The notes under the pieces: generated by a model
The model's database searches: none
Seen by the model: the letters and a program-made list of their open reading frames with translations, nothing else
What the model was told of the DNA's origin: nothing
Part shown: positions 9,511 through 20,668 of the stretch, in pieces
Layout of the letters: each line of letters begins with the position of its first letter
Position numbering within the stretch: the stretch's first letter is position 1
Assembly (NCBI GenBank): GCA_958450325.1
Contig: OY288259.1
Span: 59,050,987-59,114,986, forward strand
DNA from: Agrostemma githago
Lineage: Eukaryota > Streptophyta > Magnoliopsida > Caryophyllales > Caryophyllaceae
Direction: 5' to 3'
DNA length: 64,000 nucleotides
Made by a program: the position numbers and the translations under genes

Positions 9511-11292
9511 TTACATAATTAGTAGGGTTATGTGGGGTGGAATAATTTTGGCAAATAGATGAGCTCGAGCTCTTGAAGTTGCTAACACAACATCATCAGC
9601 GCCATCCCACATGTCGTCAGGACGATGGTTAGGATCACAAATGATGGTATCGAGGTTGGAAGCACAGCGCATAATGGATAGTATAGTATTGACTTCGTAG
9701 TTGCATCCCCCAAAACCGACTACCTGGACTCCTTTCAGATTTGGATGATTCTTTCTTTTTGGCTGTTCCTGTTCCTGTTCGGATAAAAAGTAGTCCAAAT
9801 CATCATCCCCACCTGACTTCTCAATTGCATCGACAACATAAGACTGGACCCGCGAATTATATCCAAACCAATTAACCTCGAGCTTCAACTCACGCAGCGC
9901 TGGGCATGCATCTAACAAGTGTGGAATGTCAAGAATATTCTCTGATAATGGAGAGTACTGAACTACCATATTCAGGTGCTTCAGATTGCAGAATGTGGGA
10001 AGAGTTTCAGGTAGTACAGTAGGAAACTCGTCGGAGCTAGTGGAATCAAGGAAAAGCTTGGATATGTGAGAAGAAGGTGTGAGATTCGCTGGAAGATGGA
10101 GACAGGGGGTTCAAAACGAATCCGACTAAAAGCTGCTTCAACAAGCACCGGCATGCTCTTCAACACTGATTTTGTATTCCAATTCCAACCTATAAAATCA
10201 AAATACATGAGATTGTCAGCATCGACAATCTCAACTTCTTTTAACTCCCTGCAATCACATATTGCTAACTGCTTCAACTTGCAAACTAAACCGATAACCT
10301 TCAACCTCCTCAAAATTCTTGAACGACCAACATATAGCCGTTCCAAATGATGGCACTTTTTTGATAATAGGAATTCGATAAAATCCCCGCTTACATCCAC
10401 ACTGTTTAAATGAAGGGATGTGAGGCAAGTGATATCCAGTGATGGGTTTTCTAGGATGTCAAATCCTAGAGTGTAGATCACACTCCAAGAAGTCGAGTTC
10501 AGCTCGAGGTTCTTAACTTTCCTTGACACTGCGAATTTCACCCATTTGTCAACATGATGGGCTTCACTGGGATGCAAATGCAAGAGGAAACGTACTCTGA
10601 ATGTGTCGATGGAATAATGCAATTCCGATTGATGCCAACCCAATACTTGATTCACCCAATTTATATATTTACTCTTTTCGGAAGGGGTCGGCTGATAAGG
10701 TACAAGCTGTGGGAGTATACATAAATAATCAAAGTCCAGATGAGTCCTCTTCGCCCAAAGGTTCCTCCATCTTTTCGAAAGAACGCTGGTTTTCGCTGCC
10801 TCTTTCATCCCCATGAGGGACAAGAAGCTCAATATAATGTCATCTGGTAATTCACTAATGCGGTCCTCACCAAGCCCACACTCCTAAACACAACAACAGA
10901 AATACGGACAACTACGTAATAACACAAACATATATAAGCGATACTTGGATACAGTCAAGTAATTATGTAAACACGGACACGACTCGTTACATAAAATACA
11001 TACTCCCTCCGTCTCTCACTAGAAGAGACATCTCTACGAGGATGCTATTTGAAGTGTCCAAGTAGCATACAATTGTTACATCACATGTAAGAATGTAGGA
11101 TGTTTTCCTTACACACAAAGACTAACCAAGGCCCTGCTCACTTCAGTTCAAAAGAACGGGGCCAAACCAAGCTCCTAGCTAAGTACGTATTAACATAGTT
11201 CACGCGAAAGTGATAATTAAGTAGTACTGTATGATTAACAGAAGGGCAAAAGGAAGACTTACTCTGTCTTCTTTGGACAAGAAGGTGGCCAT
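9511..11292 (-). CDS. F-box/LRR protein, two exons, with an internal frameshift
   Basis: Exon 1 is 11292-11263 (MATFLSKEDR, donor GTAAGT) and exon 2 starts at 10883. Joined they read into the F-box (residues about 16-55; LPDDIILSFLSLM then KTSVLSKRWRNLW), followed by leucine-rich segments (LTSLHLNSVDVSGDFIEFLL, KHLNMVVQ, LLDACPALRELKLEVNW). It would act as the substrate adaptor of an SCF ubiquitin ligase. The frame of exon 2 is lost near 10060-10110. Its original frame stops at 9981, while the next frame continues the LRR sequence (ISKLFLDSTSSDEFPTVLPE) to a stop at 9511. One base lost there explains this, so the gene is either a recent pseudogene or carries a sequencing error. Intact length would be about 460 residues, usual for the F-box/FBD-LRR class. 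Confidence 0.72.
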
Positions 11293-12300
11293 AGAATTTG
11301 ACGAATGTCTAGAAGAAATAAACTTCAAATTTCCTGAAGATAAAAACCAGAATAACCAAGTAACCAAAATGCAAAAAAAAAAAACAAAAAACGGGTTGAT
11401 CATTACTCATTGGTATTGCTTCATACTGTAATTGCTAACAATGAATGCATTAGCAAAGATTTAATGTGAAGACTTTAATTTTACATATAGAATCGAGATG
11501 GAGAGTTGTGATTTGACTGTTAAGCAAGGATACGGCTTTGAACTAAGAGCAATCACAATGGAGGTTCTTGGGCTCGAGTTTGTCAATAAGACTGTTAAAA
11601 TTAAGTAAGTACTGTAGTAAAAGTGTTAAAATTGAGTAAAGATACAAACTTGAGGATACAATTAAGTAAAGATATCAACTTTGATGTTTACTTGAGACCC
11701 AGAGTTCTAATTCAGAAAATATATTCATACATACATACATTCAGAACCTCACAAAAATCAATGAAAAAAATGGAATATATCCAAGCTTAAAAGACAGAAA
11801 AAAAAAGGGGGAGTAATTGGAGTTGGAGGTAAAGAGGAAGAGATGAAACGCACCTGTTTAAGTCTAATAATTCATGGAGGGATTAATGGTCCAATTATTT
11901 CAAATCAAATACTCCGTATTTCCATTGATGATGGATTTCATATTCTCACCAGATTTTTGCAATAAAAATTCTTTCCAAATTCAATACTTCTAGTGGAAAG
12001 TTTGTGCTTTACTCTTCCTCGATCTTTTCCGAAGATAGTCTTAGGTCAGTGATTAATGATTTAAGGTTATACTTGTGAAACGAATCAATCAGATCAGATT
12101 TTGGTTATTTTTGGGTTAATCGGGTCAACATCCGGTCTTTAGTTTGGGTGTTAGATCGAGTTGATCTATTCGGATTGATCAGTTTTACTGGGTCTAACTA
12201 TTTAAGTATCCTTGACAATGGGTTTGAATTTGTAATGCAACTGTGCTTGAAAAAAAAAAGGTTTTCTCCTTAAGTTGTTACGAAATACTCCATACTCCGT
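11293..12300. other. Intergenic, F-box upstream region
   Basis: AT-rich upstream region of the F-box gene. No ORF with recognisable content and no clear repeat was found. A single Stowaway-like end (TACTCCCTCC at 11001) lies nearby inside the F-box intron, without a partner. Confidence 0.5.
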
Positions 12301-12355
12301 ATTAAAGTATTGTCGAAAGTTTGACTTTCATTGATGAATAAGCCCTGTATTTATA

Positions 12356-12715
12356 GTGACAAGTTACGACATAAAGGAACCAAGTATGGCGGAAGCGGTA
12401 GCCCTCCTGGATGAGGTACAAGAAGCGGTGGAGCGAGGACATCGACATGTCATGGTGGAGAGTGACTGCCTGCGTGTTATTGACGCTCTGAATGGGAAGA
12501 ATAAAGGACATAACATTTTTCCTCTAATTATTGAGGGCATTCTTAATCCTTATGGTCGGTAACGTCTTTCATAGTTTTCGTTAGACTCATACAAGTCGTC
12601 TACACAATTGTGTTGCTCATGCTCTCCCTAGACAATGTGAGAAAATGTCGTGGTCTAGTGTCTTACCAACTTCCGCAAATGCGGCTGCACGGTTAGATTT
12701 ATCGTTGATGTAGTA
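12356..12715 (+). pseudogene. Plant RNase H-like (RVT_3 type) fragment, frameshifted
   Basis: The frame reads AEAVALLDEVQEAVERGHRH, then VESDCLRVIDALNG: the pattern of the RNase H-like domain found in plant LINE-derived and domesticated proteins (Glu-Ala-x-Ala, then VESD). The frame breaks after about 12560. A second frame carries the domain's end (RLHNCVAHALPRQ, matching the usual N-x-VAH-x-LA motif) to a stop near 12713. No start, reverse transcriptase or tail is present. It is a dead piece of a retroelement or of a host RNase H-like gene. Confidence 0.65.
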
Positions 12716-12839
12716 ATATACTGTGGGGGACAGAGAAATACAGACCTAGTCACAAAGTACTCGCAATATAATTACCTAATCACAATAGAAATAAAACCGA
12801 AACTCGACCTATATAATACTCCGTAGGATTTTTTGTCGG

Positions 12840-14071
12840 AAGACATCTAGGACTTCCGTAAATAAACCTCTATCGACCCCCCTCCCTTGACTCAAGAACC
12901 CTAGATTCGTAATCCTTCTTCTTCGTTGAAATCTCGCGGCATAACTTCCCGACCAAAGCTGCTACTAACTCTGTTCAACAGCAATCGAATTGAGGTAATT
13001 TAACCAAACCCCCCCCACCTTCAATCGATTTTACCTATCAACAATGTCAAATTGTTGTTGATTTTTGAATTGTTTAGCGGGCGAACCTCCCCTGCCCCCT
13101 CCCTCACTTCCTCCACTGGAGATTTCGATTCTTTTTTTGTGATAGTGTGTTTAGTGCTATGAACTGATTTATTGCAGCATTTAATTGATTTACTTATCTA
13201 CAATCTCAATTTGTTCTACACTGGTTTACTTGTTTTATCCCCCCATTTAGAGCATTCTTTGTTTCTTTCCGGCTTCTGTTTAACGCGCCATAATAATTAC
13301 CCATATTCCAAGCGAGCCCTTAGTCTTTGCAGGGGATATCCATAGTTTGAACCTCGGATTTTGAATGATTTTTTTGAATATTCCTGTATCGAGATTTAGT
13401 TATTTGCTGAACATCTGAGTACGCGTTTAAATGTTTTACGAGAAACAGCAATTGGTCATTGAATTTCCGAGTATGTGTTTTGAAGAGTTTACATCAATAC
13501 TTTCCTTCATGGTATTAGGATGTTGATTTGATTGCCTGCTTTCCTGAATTTGCAAACCGTAGCAGTGTCTAATTCTCATTCATTTATTTTCTTCTTGCAT
13601 ACGTACGTTGTCTTAGGGCCATAGTTTCAAAATTGAGCATTGTTGTTTGGGCGTCGATCCTTCAAACAACCCTTATCAAACGTTTTTTTACGAGTTTTAA
13701 ACTTTTTGTTAACTTTTCTTAGCTGCATAAATTAATCGATTTCACACTTCGCAATACTTTTAATCCGTTTTTTTTATTCCTTTTTCCTAACTGCTAATAG
13801 AAGCATATGATTCTTCCATTCTTCATTCTTATCCATTCATTCATATGTCTCATTATGACGATTTCATGTCGACATACCCATATTCATCCTAGTATAAGCC
13901 TCACCTCGCTGCTTCTATATGTATTATTCAAAGTGTTGCCTACTGAAAAAGTGGCAACTGTCTCAAAAACCCGTCTTTCTGTTCTAAGAAAACTTTAGTA
14001 ATTTTGTGATTATTTTACCTTCTTTCAGTAACTTTGTTGATTGTATTAATTCTGTCAGAGTTATTACAGTC
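12840..14071 (+). other. COX17: COX17 5' UTR exon and long 5'-UTR intron
   Basis: A pyrimidine-rich leader with GAAATCTCGCGGCATAAC ends at a good donor near 12994/12995. The acceptor TTATTACAG is two bases before the start codon. The roughly 1.07-kb intron is T-rich, as plant introns are. The 5' end of the transcript cannot be placed from sequence alone; about 12880-12900 is likely. Confidence 0.55.
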
Positions 14072-14314
14072 ATGGGAGGATTATCGACGTTGGCAACTTC
14101 TCCAATAGTAGGATCGACACCAGCCGAACAGAATCAGGAAACCGTCAGAAAGACAGTCGAGGCAGATCAGAAACCTAAGAAGAAGATATGTTGTGCATGT
14201 CCCGACACAAAGAAACAAAGAGACGAGTGTATAGTACAGAACGGTGAGGATGCATGTACCAAGTGGATCGAGGCTCATAAGCAGTGCCTTCGCGCAGAAG
14301 GTTTCAATGTTTAG
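14072..14314 (+). CDS. COX17: COX17, cytochrome c oxidase copper chaperone
   Basis: An 80-residue protein that carries Cu(I) in the mitochondrial intermembrane space and hands it to SCO1/COX11 for cytochrome c oxidase assembly. The conserved CCxC copper site is Cys40-Cys41-x-Cys43, and the twin CX9C motifs are Cys43/Cys53 and Cys62/Cys72. The C-terminus ACTKWIEAHKQCLRAEGFNV is nearly invariant in plant COX17. The start is the ATG after a splice acceptor (TTATTACAG then TC-ATG). The longer in-frame Met at 14006 lies inside the intron and is rejected. The 5' UTR exon probably ends near 12994 (GAG before GTAATT), giving a 5'-UTR intron of about 1.07 kb. Confidence 0.95.
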   Translation: MGGLSTLATSPIVGSTPAEQNQETVRKTVEADQKPKKKICCACPDTKKQRDECIVQNGEDACTKWIEAHKQCLRAEGFNV

Positions 14315-15993
14315 CGACGAATATGATGATATTTGACTCTGTAAGTTCGAAATTTTCTCAACTGAGATAGTTATATTGTTTTTTTTGGTGTTCCATAGTT
14401 TACCCGATCACTCTTCTGTGAAGAAGTATCAGAATAATGTGAGATATTGTCTCTTACTGGTGATATATAAGAGCTACATGGATGTGAAATTTGTGTTATA
14501 GAGTACTTACTTTATCTTCAAAACTATCCACCACCTTCCTCCATTTTCTTCACATTTTAACCTCCATTACCCCTTAATAATCTACCCCCATCCGGCCATC
14601 CCAAGCAACCCCTAAAATGTATACTACTCGTAGTTTAGTTGGTAGAGTCCCGAGATGTGGTATACGGTTCAAAATCCGTCAGCATCATAATTTCTCTCTT
14701 GTGGCTCCCTTTTTACGAAAAATGTCTCTTTAAGCTCCTGAATAGATATTGAATTGAAGATAGAAAAGAAGAAAAATTAGCTATTTGAAAGGGCCAAAGC
14801 ACATTTTTAGACTTTTAGTTGAGGAATGAGATAGCCAAGCATCTTATATTCTCTTTATTATTAGGGTTATTATATTTAATACGGAGTACTACGGAGGAAT
14901 AACTTGAATTATTAGTGGTCTTCCCGAAATAATCTAAATTATCATTTAACCAATGATAAACCCGAGTATTTAGGGCACTGAGAGGTTATCGATTGAGTTG
15001 GGTAAGGGAGTGGTGGTGGCCGGAGGTGTAATTTGGTGGTTAGGAGCCGCAGAGGACGGTGGTAAATGATAAATGATCATTCTTATTGGTAAAGAATGAC
15101 TCTTGGTAGGAAGTCACTTAGTCTATTTTGAGAATTGGGTATCGGAAGTTGGGTTTATTTTACGATAAAATGTACAGTACTATATTTGAGATTAATCTGG
15201 GATGAAATATCCTCTACTATTAAGGGCTAAAACCAGCTTTGAAAATATATGTTCTTGACTAAGAATCTGGCCTTTTTATCCATGTTTGGTTGGCCACAAT
15301 AAGAATTAAAGATATATTTTGACAAATTGTATGCGGGTTGAGAGGGCGTTTTTCGTGTCTATGTTAATTAATTACTTCGTAATTTTTTTAAAGGGAGCCG
15401 CAATGACGATTGTGATGCTGAGAGAGATCCCGAATCATAAATTTCACTCTCATTTAGCTTTAGCAATTAAGCTAGTTTTAATTTAGTAGCTTAGATTTAT
15501 TGGTCGTTGATGGATTTTCGACTATTTTTCCATTAGGCTCGATTAATCAACATGATTTTTTGCCGACCTACAGATTGGTCCAATGTGTATGTATATGTTC
15601 TTAGGCTAACTGGCTAACTTAGTGCCACTGTAGAAAATCTATCTCGACAACATATGAATATCGATGTAGTCTTTTGATAAATTAGTTAAAATTCGTATAA
15701 TTTTTCGAAAAATTGTACATTTACCTCAGTTGGTAATATTTCTTGCTATTTTAGAAGGCAATCTTTAGATTTTGATTTAATTCGTAATCAGTAATAACAC
15801 GAGGCGTAATAATGCTCCGTATGATATAATTAGGCGCAAAGGGATGTAACTAAAACAGGGAATACAGTATCAAATTATTCAGACTTCAACACTTTTAGGA
15901 AGTGGAGTAATACATAAACAGTGATTAATTAAGCTCATAACTATAGTTAATAAGCTTAATTATAGTAACATGGTCTTCTTTGGAGTCGGAGGT
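14315..15993. other. Intergenic between COX17 and the metallothionein gene
   Basis: AT-rich, with no coding frame of note. It contains the COX17 3' UTR and a possible tRNA-derived segment at 14637-14700 (listed separately). Confidence 0.5.
14637..14700 (+). repeat. tRNA-like segment, possible SINE head
   Basis: A TAGTTTAGTTGGTAGAG stretch resembles an A box, and GGTTCAAAATCC about 31 bases later resembles a B box with one extra base. Acceptor-stem pairing and CCA context are not evident, so it is not a functional tRNA gene. No tail or target duplication was found. Confidence 0.35.
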
Positions 15994-16412
15994 TTAGTGA
16001 GAGCAGCAGCTGCAGTTGGAGCAAGCGCAGCTAGGGCCGCACTTGCAACTGTCGCACTCTGTATCCATGACAGGGGCATCGACGTTGCTGCAAATTAAAA
16101 CTTACGAGGTTAATATTGGCCTTAATTAAGCTTACGATGAGCCAATTAATAACTTGCAGAGTAAGATTTGTGAGGTAAGGGTTCTAGGAATAAATACTCG
16201 AATTCAATCATGTTGATGGCATACTGGTTTCCCTTCCTGCGAAAACATACCAGAAATTTAGAACATTAGATAGTTAAAAACTGATAGTAAGTGTTAACGG
16301 TTTTCTAACATGTTAGGAAAACCGCAATACCAAAAATGAATTCAGAACACGAAGTGACTTACACACAGTTGGTCTTGTCGGAACAATCACAGTTTGCGCA
16401 CATTCCAGACAT
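15994..16412 (-). CDS. MT3: Type 3 metallothionein, three exons
   Basis: The exons 16412-16363, 16236-16198 and 16087-15994 join in frame (phases 2 and 2) into a 60-residue protein. The N-terminal cluster MSGMCANCDCSDKTNC has Cys at 5, 8, 10 and 16, the type 3 pattern. A Cys-free spacer of 24 residues follows, then the C-terminal cluster with Cys at 41, 44, 46, 50, 52, 55, 57 and 58. Plant type 3 proteins normally have about 10 Cys. This one has 12, the extra ones being in the tail (NCSCCSH). It binds Cu/Zn and buffers metals in the cytosol. Donors are GTAAGT and GTATTT; acceptors TCGCAG and TTGCAG. Too short to be seen by a simple ORF scan. Confidence 0.9.
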
Positions 16413-16515
16413 TCTTGATGAAGGATTGATTGAAATGACTCGGAAAATAATAGGGTATTTGGTACTGTAGGTTGCTTAATGTTTATGATATGAAGATAAT
16501 ACGTAAAATGGTTGG

Positions 16516-16523
16516 TATTTATA
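16516..16523 (-). promoter_or_regulatory. TATA box of the metallothionein gene
   Basis: The minus strand reads CTATAAATACC about 105 nt before the start codon, a normal distance for a short plant 5' UTR. Confidence 0.65.
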
Positions 16524-16599
16524 GGTGAAGAAATGAGGTTAAGCTAGTTGGCTTTGGCTTTTGGAAATATAAAAGCATTTGTGTTGGCCTAGTTGTATG

Positions 16600-17195
16600 G
16601 TCATATGCCTTTCATCAAGTAAAACCATCCAAATCGAATAACTTTTTTTGCCCATCAATCATGATTATTGATAACCATTCAAAATGCCATACAAGAATAA
16701 CATAAATGGCCAAATGGGTTTTACTTTTTTTTTTTTAAATTAAGAAATACGAGTATAAGTAAAATATAGTGAGAATAATATAATAAGTTTGTCAAATATA
16801 ACTCATTATTATGTGTAAATGTGTTTCTAAGTGTTGTAAATATAAATAAATGATACTCCCTCCGGACACTATTTTTTGCCCCACTTCATTAAAATACTCC
16901 TCACATATATTGGGCTAGTGGGGCGAAAAATAGTGTCCGGAGGGAGTAGTAGATAGCTAGTATTATAATTATAATTTAGAAAAAATCGGACGAATATAAA
17001 AATAATTAGAATGAGAAGAAGATAGAAAAATGGTAATCGAGAAACCCGATCCATACCCATGAATCTTGTCGTATACGCAGCTATCATCAAGTACACAAAA
17101 CCATCCAAATCGAATACTCGTAACTTTTTTGCCAATCTATCTATCATGCTAACCATTGAAAATGGCACACAAGAATAACATTAATGGGTTGCATA
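16600..17195. repeat. Duplicated ~105-bp promoter segment upstream of metallothionein
   Basis: Two direct copies, at about 16610-16715 and 17085-17190, share ACCATCCAAATCGAATA, AACTTTTTTTGCC/AACTTTTTTGCC and ACAAGAATAACAT-AATGG. They are about 480 bp apart and lie upstream of the minus-strand metallothionein start. A Stowaway MITE sits between them. Confidence 0.7.
16856..16946. mobile_element. Stowaway MITE, 91 bp
   Basis: Near-perfect terminal inverted repeats of about 30 bp (CTCCCTCCGGACACTATTTT and its complement) with a TA duplication on both sides (16854-16855 and 16947-16948). It would fold into an almost full-length hairpin. Confidence 0.9.
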
Positions 17196-17885
17196 CGGAG
17201 TCTAATTGTTTTGGGATAAAGTTTAATTTTTAGTAATGAGCATAAGAGAGTCCGATAGTCTGCGACTCTATTCAAAGGAATATCGTAAAACAACAAATTC
17301 TGATTTAAGACGATATATAATATGGAGTACCGAGTACCACTTAATGACAACACAATCGGGGAGTTATTCACGTATCGTTATGATTAGTTTCTTTTATTTT
17401 TATCAACGAAGAAAATGTATTAGATTACATGTTGTTTGAGCTCTCGGAACTCATATGGTCATATTATATCATTTATTGAATATAGAAACGACATCACAAA
17501 CTACTACTAATATAATAATAACATTAAATTAAAGGCGACGAGTGATTGTAGTGAGTTGTTGGTGAACGGATGGTTGGACATGAGTGTCTTTCATCCATTT
17601 TATCAACACTGTTGTTGACTCCCATATACCATCCCCACATATAAACCGTACAGTGATGAGACCAAGATGCACTTAATTATTACATACGCTCTTCCGAAAA
17701 AGGCGCAGAAGGAAACGGGTGAGTACAATGCAAAGCGACGAGGTCTGCCTCCGGTCAGTACAATGGAGAACTTTTATATTATAAAAAAAAATGATATGAT
17801 TATCACAAGATATACGAACAAGTCATCATCGATCATGTTCTTTTCAAAGAGCTAATAATTTGATATTCATGTCATACACAAATAA
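17190..17885. other. Intergenic, no gene seen
   Basis: AT-rich DNA with short frames only. Nothing recognised. Confidence 0.4.
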
Positions 17886-18032
17886 GATATTTTCTCGGAT
17901 TCTCGAATAGGGTTTGTATGTCATAAAATCAATGTCGGTTGTTAAAAAAATACTTAAAGCATTTAGATGCAAGTATATATATTGAAGTTTTTGCCTTATT
18001 ACAACGTGACTATAAAGATAGTCGAATAATTT
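17886..18032. repeat. Isolated fragment of the 322-bp tandem repeat
   Basis: About 147 bp matching part of the tandem array at 20.7-22.7 kb: GTCATAAAATCAATGTCGGT, a run of A, then AACGTGACTATAAAGATAG and TCGAATAA. It has the same orientation as the array. Confidence 0.75.
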
Positions 18033-18782
18033 GATAGAAAACGAGTCGATATCCCCAAAAAAAGTTGAAAATATCAAACCCGAACCCAAAGTCAGCCTGA
18101 TTTTCCTGGTCCGAAAATGACCGGACCCGAAGTCAAATTTTTGGATTGACGAGTGACAATCAGCTGAATAGTCGATTCACGATTTTCTTATATATTTTTT
18201 TACAACCGTGTCAATAATCGTGTATGCCTAGTTTTGATTGTCCCCCACCAGGACCCGGTACATGTATACCGTATTGTATACTTAGAAATTTGTTTAATTG
18301 AAACTGTATATTAAAACTGTATAGTACATTTTTGCTCATCATTATCTCTACCCATAAGTAACGATTGACTCAAAAGTAGCAAGATCCAAATAACTCGTCA
18401 TTTCGGATTGTGTTGATCAGGTTACGGGTCAGAAATTTAACCTATGTAGGTAATACTTACGGAGTACAGTAATAGATAGCATACGTAAATCCGACTTACC
18501 CGATCGAGTAGTCGAGTTAAGTACCTAACATTCATCCTCTTCAATTCCTCAACTGTTAGTTACAAAGAAATTAGTTACATGCATGATTGTACTGTTAAGG
18601 TTGTTAGGTGTATCAACCAAAAGCAGTATATAATTAATTAAGCAATTCAAGCCATACATTGATGCATGTATCATTAACCAATTGATTAGTCATTGTTTCA
18701 TATTCGAGTTTTTTTCACAAACAACGAACAATTCTTACACCTTACCTTCTTCTTCACTGCTCGATCACATCGATTCGATTCA

Positions 18783-19239
18783 ATGGCCAGATATTCTTCT
18801 ACCACTTCTACTACATACTATCTTTGTTTTCTTCTCGATCATGATTGTCGTAGTTGTTGGAGGCCGGGGGTTACTCAGGCAGTATGTACGTACTACATAC
18901 TCTAATTAACTTTCATTATAAATTAAATAATAAATCCATTTTGTTATTTTTTCTGTCAAAGTAATTAAGTATGTATGTACCCAGTACAGTAGTACTTAGA
19001 CATCTGTATGTAAAATGAGACTAATTAATTAATTAATTTATTCATTTATTAGTCCGTATATATTAAACGACTTGTGTTACGTAGATGGGAGGAGGGTTCC
19101 ATTGCCGCCGGAGGGGAGGAGTCCAACGGATGCCAGCCAATGCATCCCACGTGTACCCCAGAAGCTTGTCAACGTACCAATTTGTGATCGAAATCATCAA
19201 GAATATGTATGTGATACTAATCTGTGTTGTTGTACTTGA
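18783..19239 (+). pseudogene. Copy 1 of a small cysteine-rich secreted peptide gene (probably broken)
   Basis: Exon 2 (19085-19239, acceptor TTACGTAG) ends in a frame with CDRNHQEYVCDTNLCCCT and a stop. It is clearly homologous to copy 2 at 23.2-23.9 kb. Exon 1 has an ATG at 18783, but the hydrophobic, signal-like residues (DILLPLLLHTIFVFFSIM) lie in another frame than this ATG. With donor GTACGT (after 18885) the exons join into an 85-codon frame that lacks a convincing signal peptide. Relative to copy 2 it has a 28-nt deletion, lacks the TAG triplet and has a 4-nt insertion, so the middle part (QPMHPTCTPEAC in copy-2 frame) is read in another frame. Family not recognised. Confidence 0.5.
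18910..19084 (+). other. Intron of peptide copy 1
   Basis: AT-rich, containing a run of TTAA units (19022-19038). It is the counterpart of the longer intron in copy 2. Confidence 0.4.
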
Positions 19240-19712
19240 AGACGATAGGAATACTATGAAATTAGCACTTTGAGAAGAACTTCATTTATCATTATGTGTT
19301 GTATGTATGTTCTCGTCTCTTGTAATATTTCTATCGATTTTTATAATAATAAAAACTACTCCATCCTACCCTTTATTCAAAGTTAATTTATACGGTTAAT
19401 TACTACGAGTAATTGTCTTGTGAAACCGTTTTACTCTATAATAATAATTACGAGGTGTATGTAGTCATTTTTCAACACTAAAATATTTAGATGTTTTTAT
19501 TAATTAATTCCATGTTATATAGTTAATCATACTTATGCAACGCGACATTATTACGCAAATATTTTGTTTGATTGATTGCATTTTATTAAAGAGCTTCTCA
19601 CAAATGAAGCTATACAATAGAGTAGTCAAGTGTAAACTAAGACTTCTTTTATTGTCCTTGGGTTAATATCGTTGCACTCTGGTCTTTATCCAGGCTAGTA
19701 TTATATACTAGG

Positions 19713-19842
19713 TCGTGTTCTTTTGGACTAAAACTGGCTGAACTTAACTTAAATGAAACTGACTGAAATATGGAGATAAAATATGTCTCCTGGAGCTAAA
19801 CTGAACTGAAACTGACTGAATATAAATTCAAAAGAACATGGT
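19713..19842. mobile_element. Small MITE with TGTTCTTTTG terminal inverted repeats
   Basis: Ends GGTCGTGTTCTTTTGG and the complement of CAAAAGAACATGGTC form imperfect 15-16-bp inverted repeats. The interior carries short repeated AACTGAACTGAAACTGACTG-like units. The target duplication is not clear, so the superfamily (Harbinger-like or hAT-like) is open. Confidence 0.55.
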
Positions 19843-20529
19843 CTTACCACCTTATTGTACTGAAATCATTCAACAAATTCAATACAACTCCAACAAAATC
19901 TCATTGCAGCTCACAACTACATTCAGTCTTCTAATTCCTGAATAGCATTAAACTCTTCGCAAGTATTATTATTAGTGTATAATGAGACGGTTTGCTATTA
20001 TTGAGTCGTATTGTATTTAATTAGCTTAATAGTCGAGTCTAGCCTAATTAGTATCATTTTGTCGGAATCTATTTACTTGCAATGTATTTTGAAAACAACA
20101 TCTTCGTCTGTCCCTCACCACTGCCATTCTCAGCTTCACCCTTTAACCCGGCCTCCTCTGCAAATTTTGTTCTATTTATCCTAGTCTGATCATATCGTAT
20201 GAGTCGTTTTAATTTTTAAGATTCGTGAATAATTGAGACCCATGGTAGGAGTTGCATTAAAATTAATCACGATAGCAAATAATTCGTGAATTATTTCACA
20301 AAACACGTGCCAAAACAACTAGTCTCTTGTAAGACATATCAAAATATACTAATAACCAACAAAAAAAAACAAAATTAAAATTAAAAATAAAAATAAACCT
20401 CTTCATAAGAATTCTTTGACGGTCAAGCCAGAGCTGAGCGCTTACGTGCACTGTAATCAGTCCAGATCACCCGTCTCATTTGTTTGTCCCACTCAATGTC
20501 CCACCCAGTCGTCGTGCTATGTTTTGCTA

Positions 20530-20605
20530 CGTTCCATTATATAAGCGTGAATGCAGCAGACCACGGTCTGACGACTTATAATCTAATCGGTTCTAACAAA
20601 CTGCT
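20530..20605 (+). repeat. Left copy of a direct repeat flanking the tandem array
   Basis: It shares ATTATATAAGCGTGAATGCA, CACGGTCTGAC and CTTATAATCTAATCGGTTCT, then AACAAA, with 23045-23127, in the same orientation. The right copy has about 15 extra bases. The array lies between them. Confidence 0.8.
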
Positions 20606-20668
20606 GTTTCGCTCTATGCCTCTATATATACACACACTATATATTCAAGGGTGATCATGCGAGCTGTG

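Larger units (their letters stand above)
19274..20660. other. Intergenic, repeat-rich
   Basis: No gene seen. It contains a small MITE (19713-19842) and, at 20530-20605, a segment repeated at 23045-23127. Confidence 0.4.

Noticed and set aside
14637..14700. Possible functional tRNA gene
   Set aside because: Only A- and B-box-like pieces are visible; no paired acceptor stem or proper cloverleaf.
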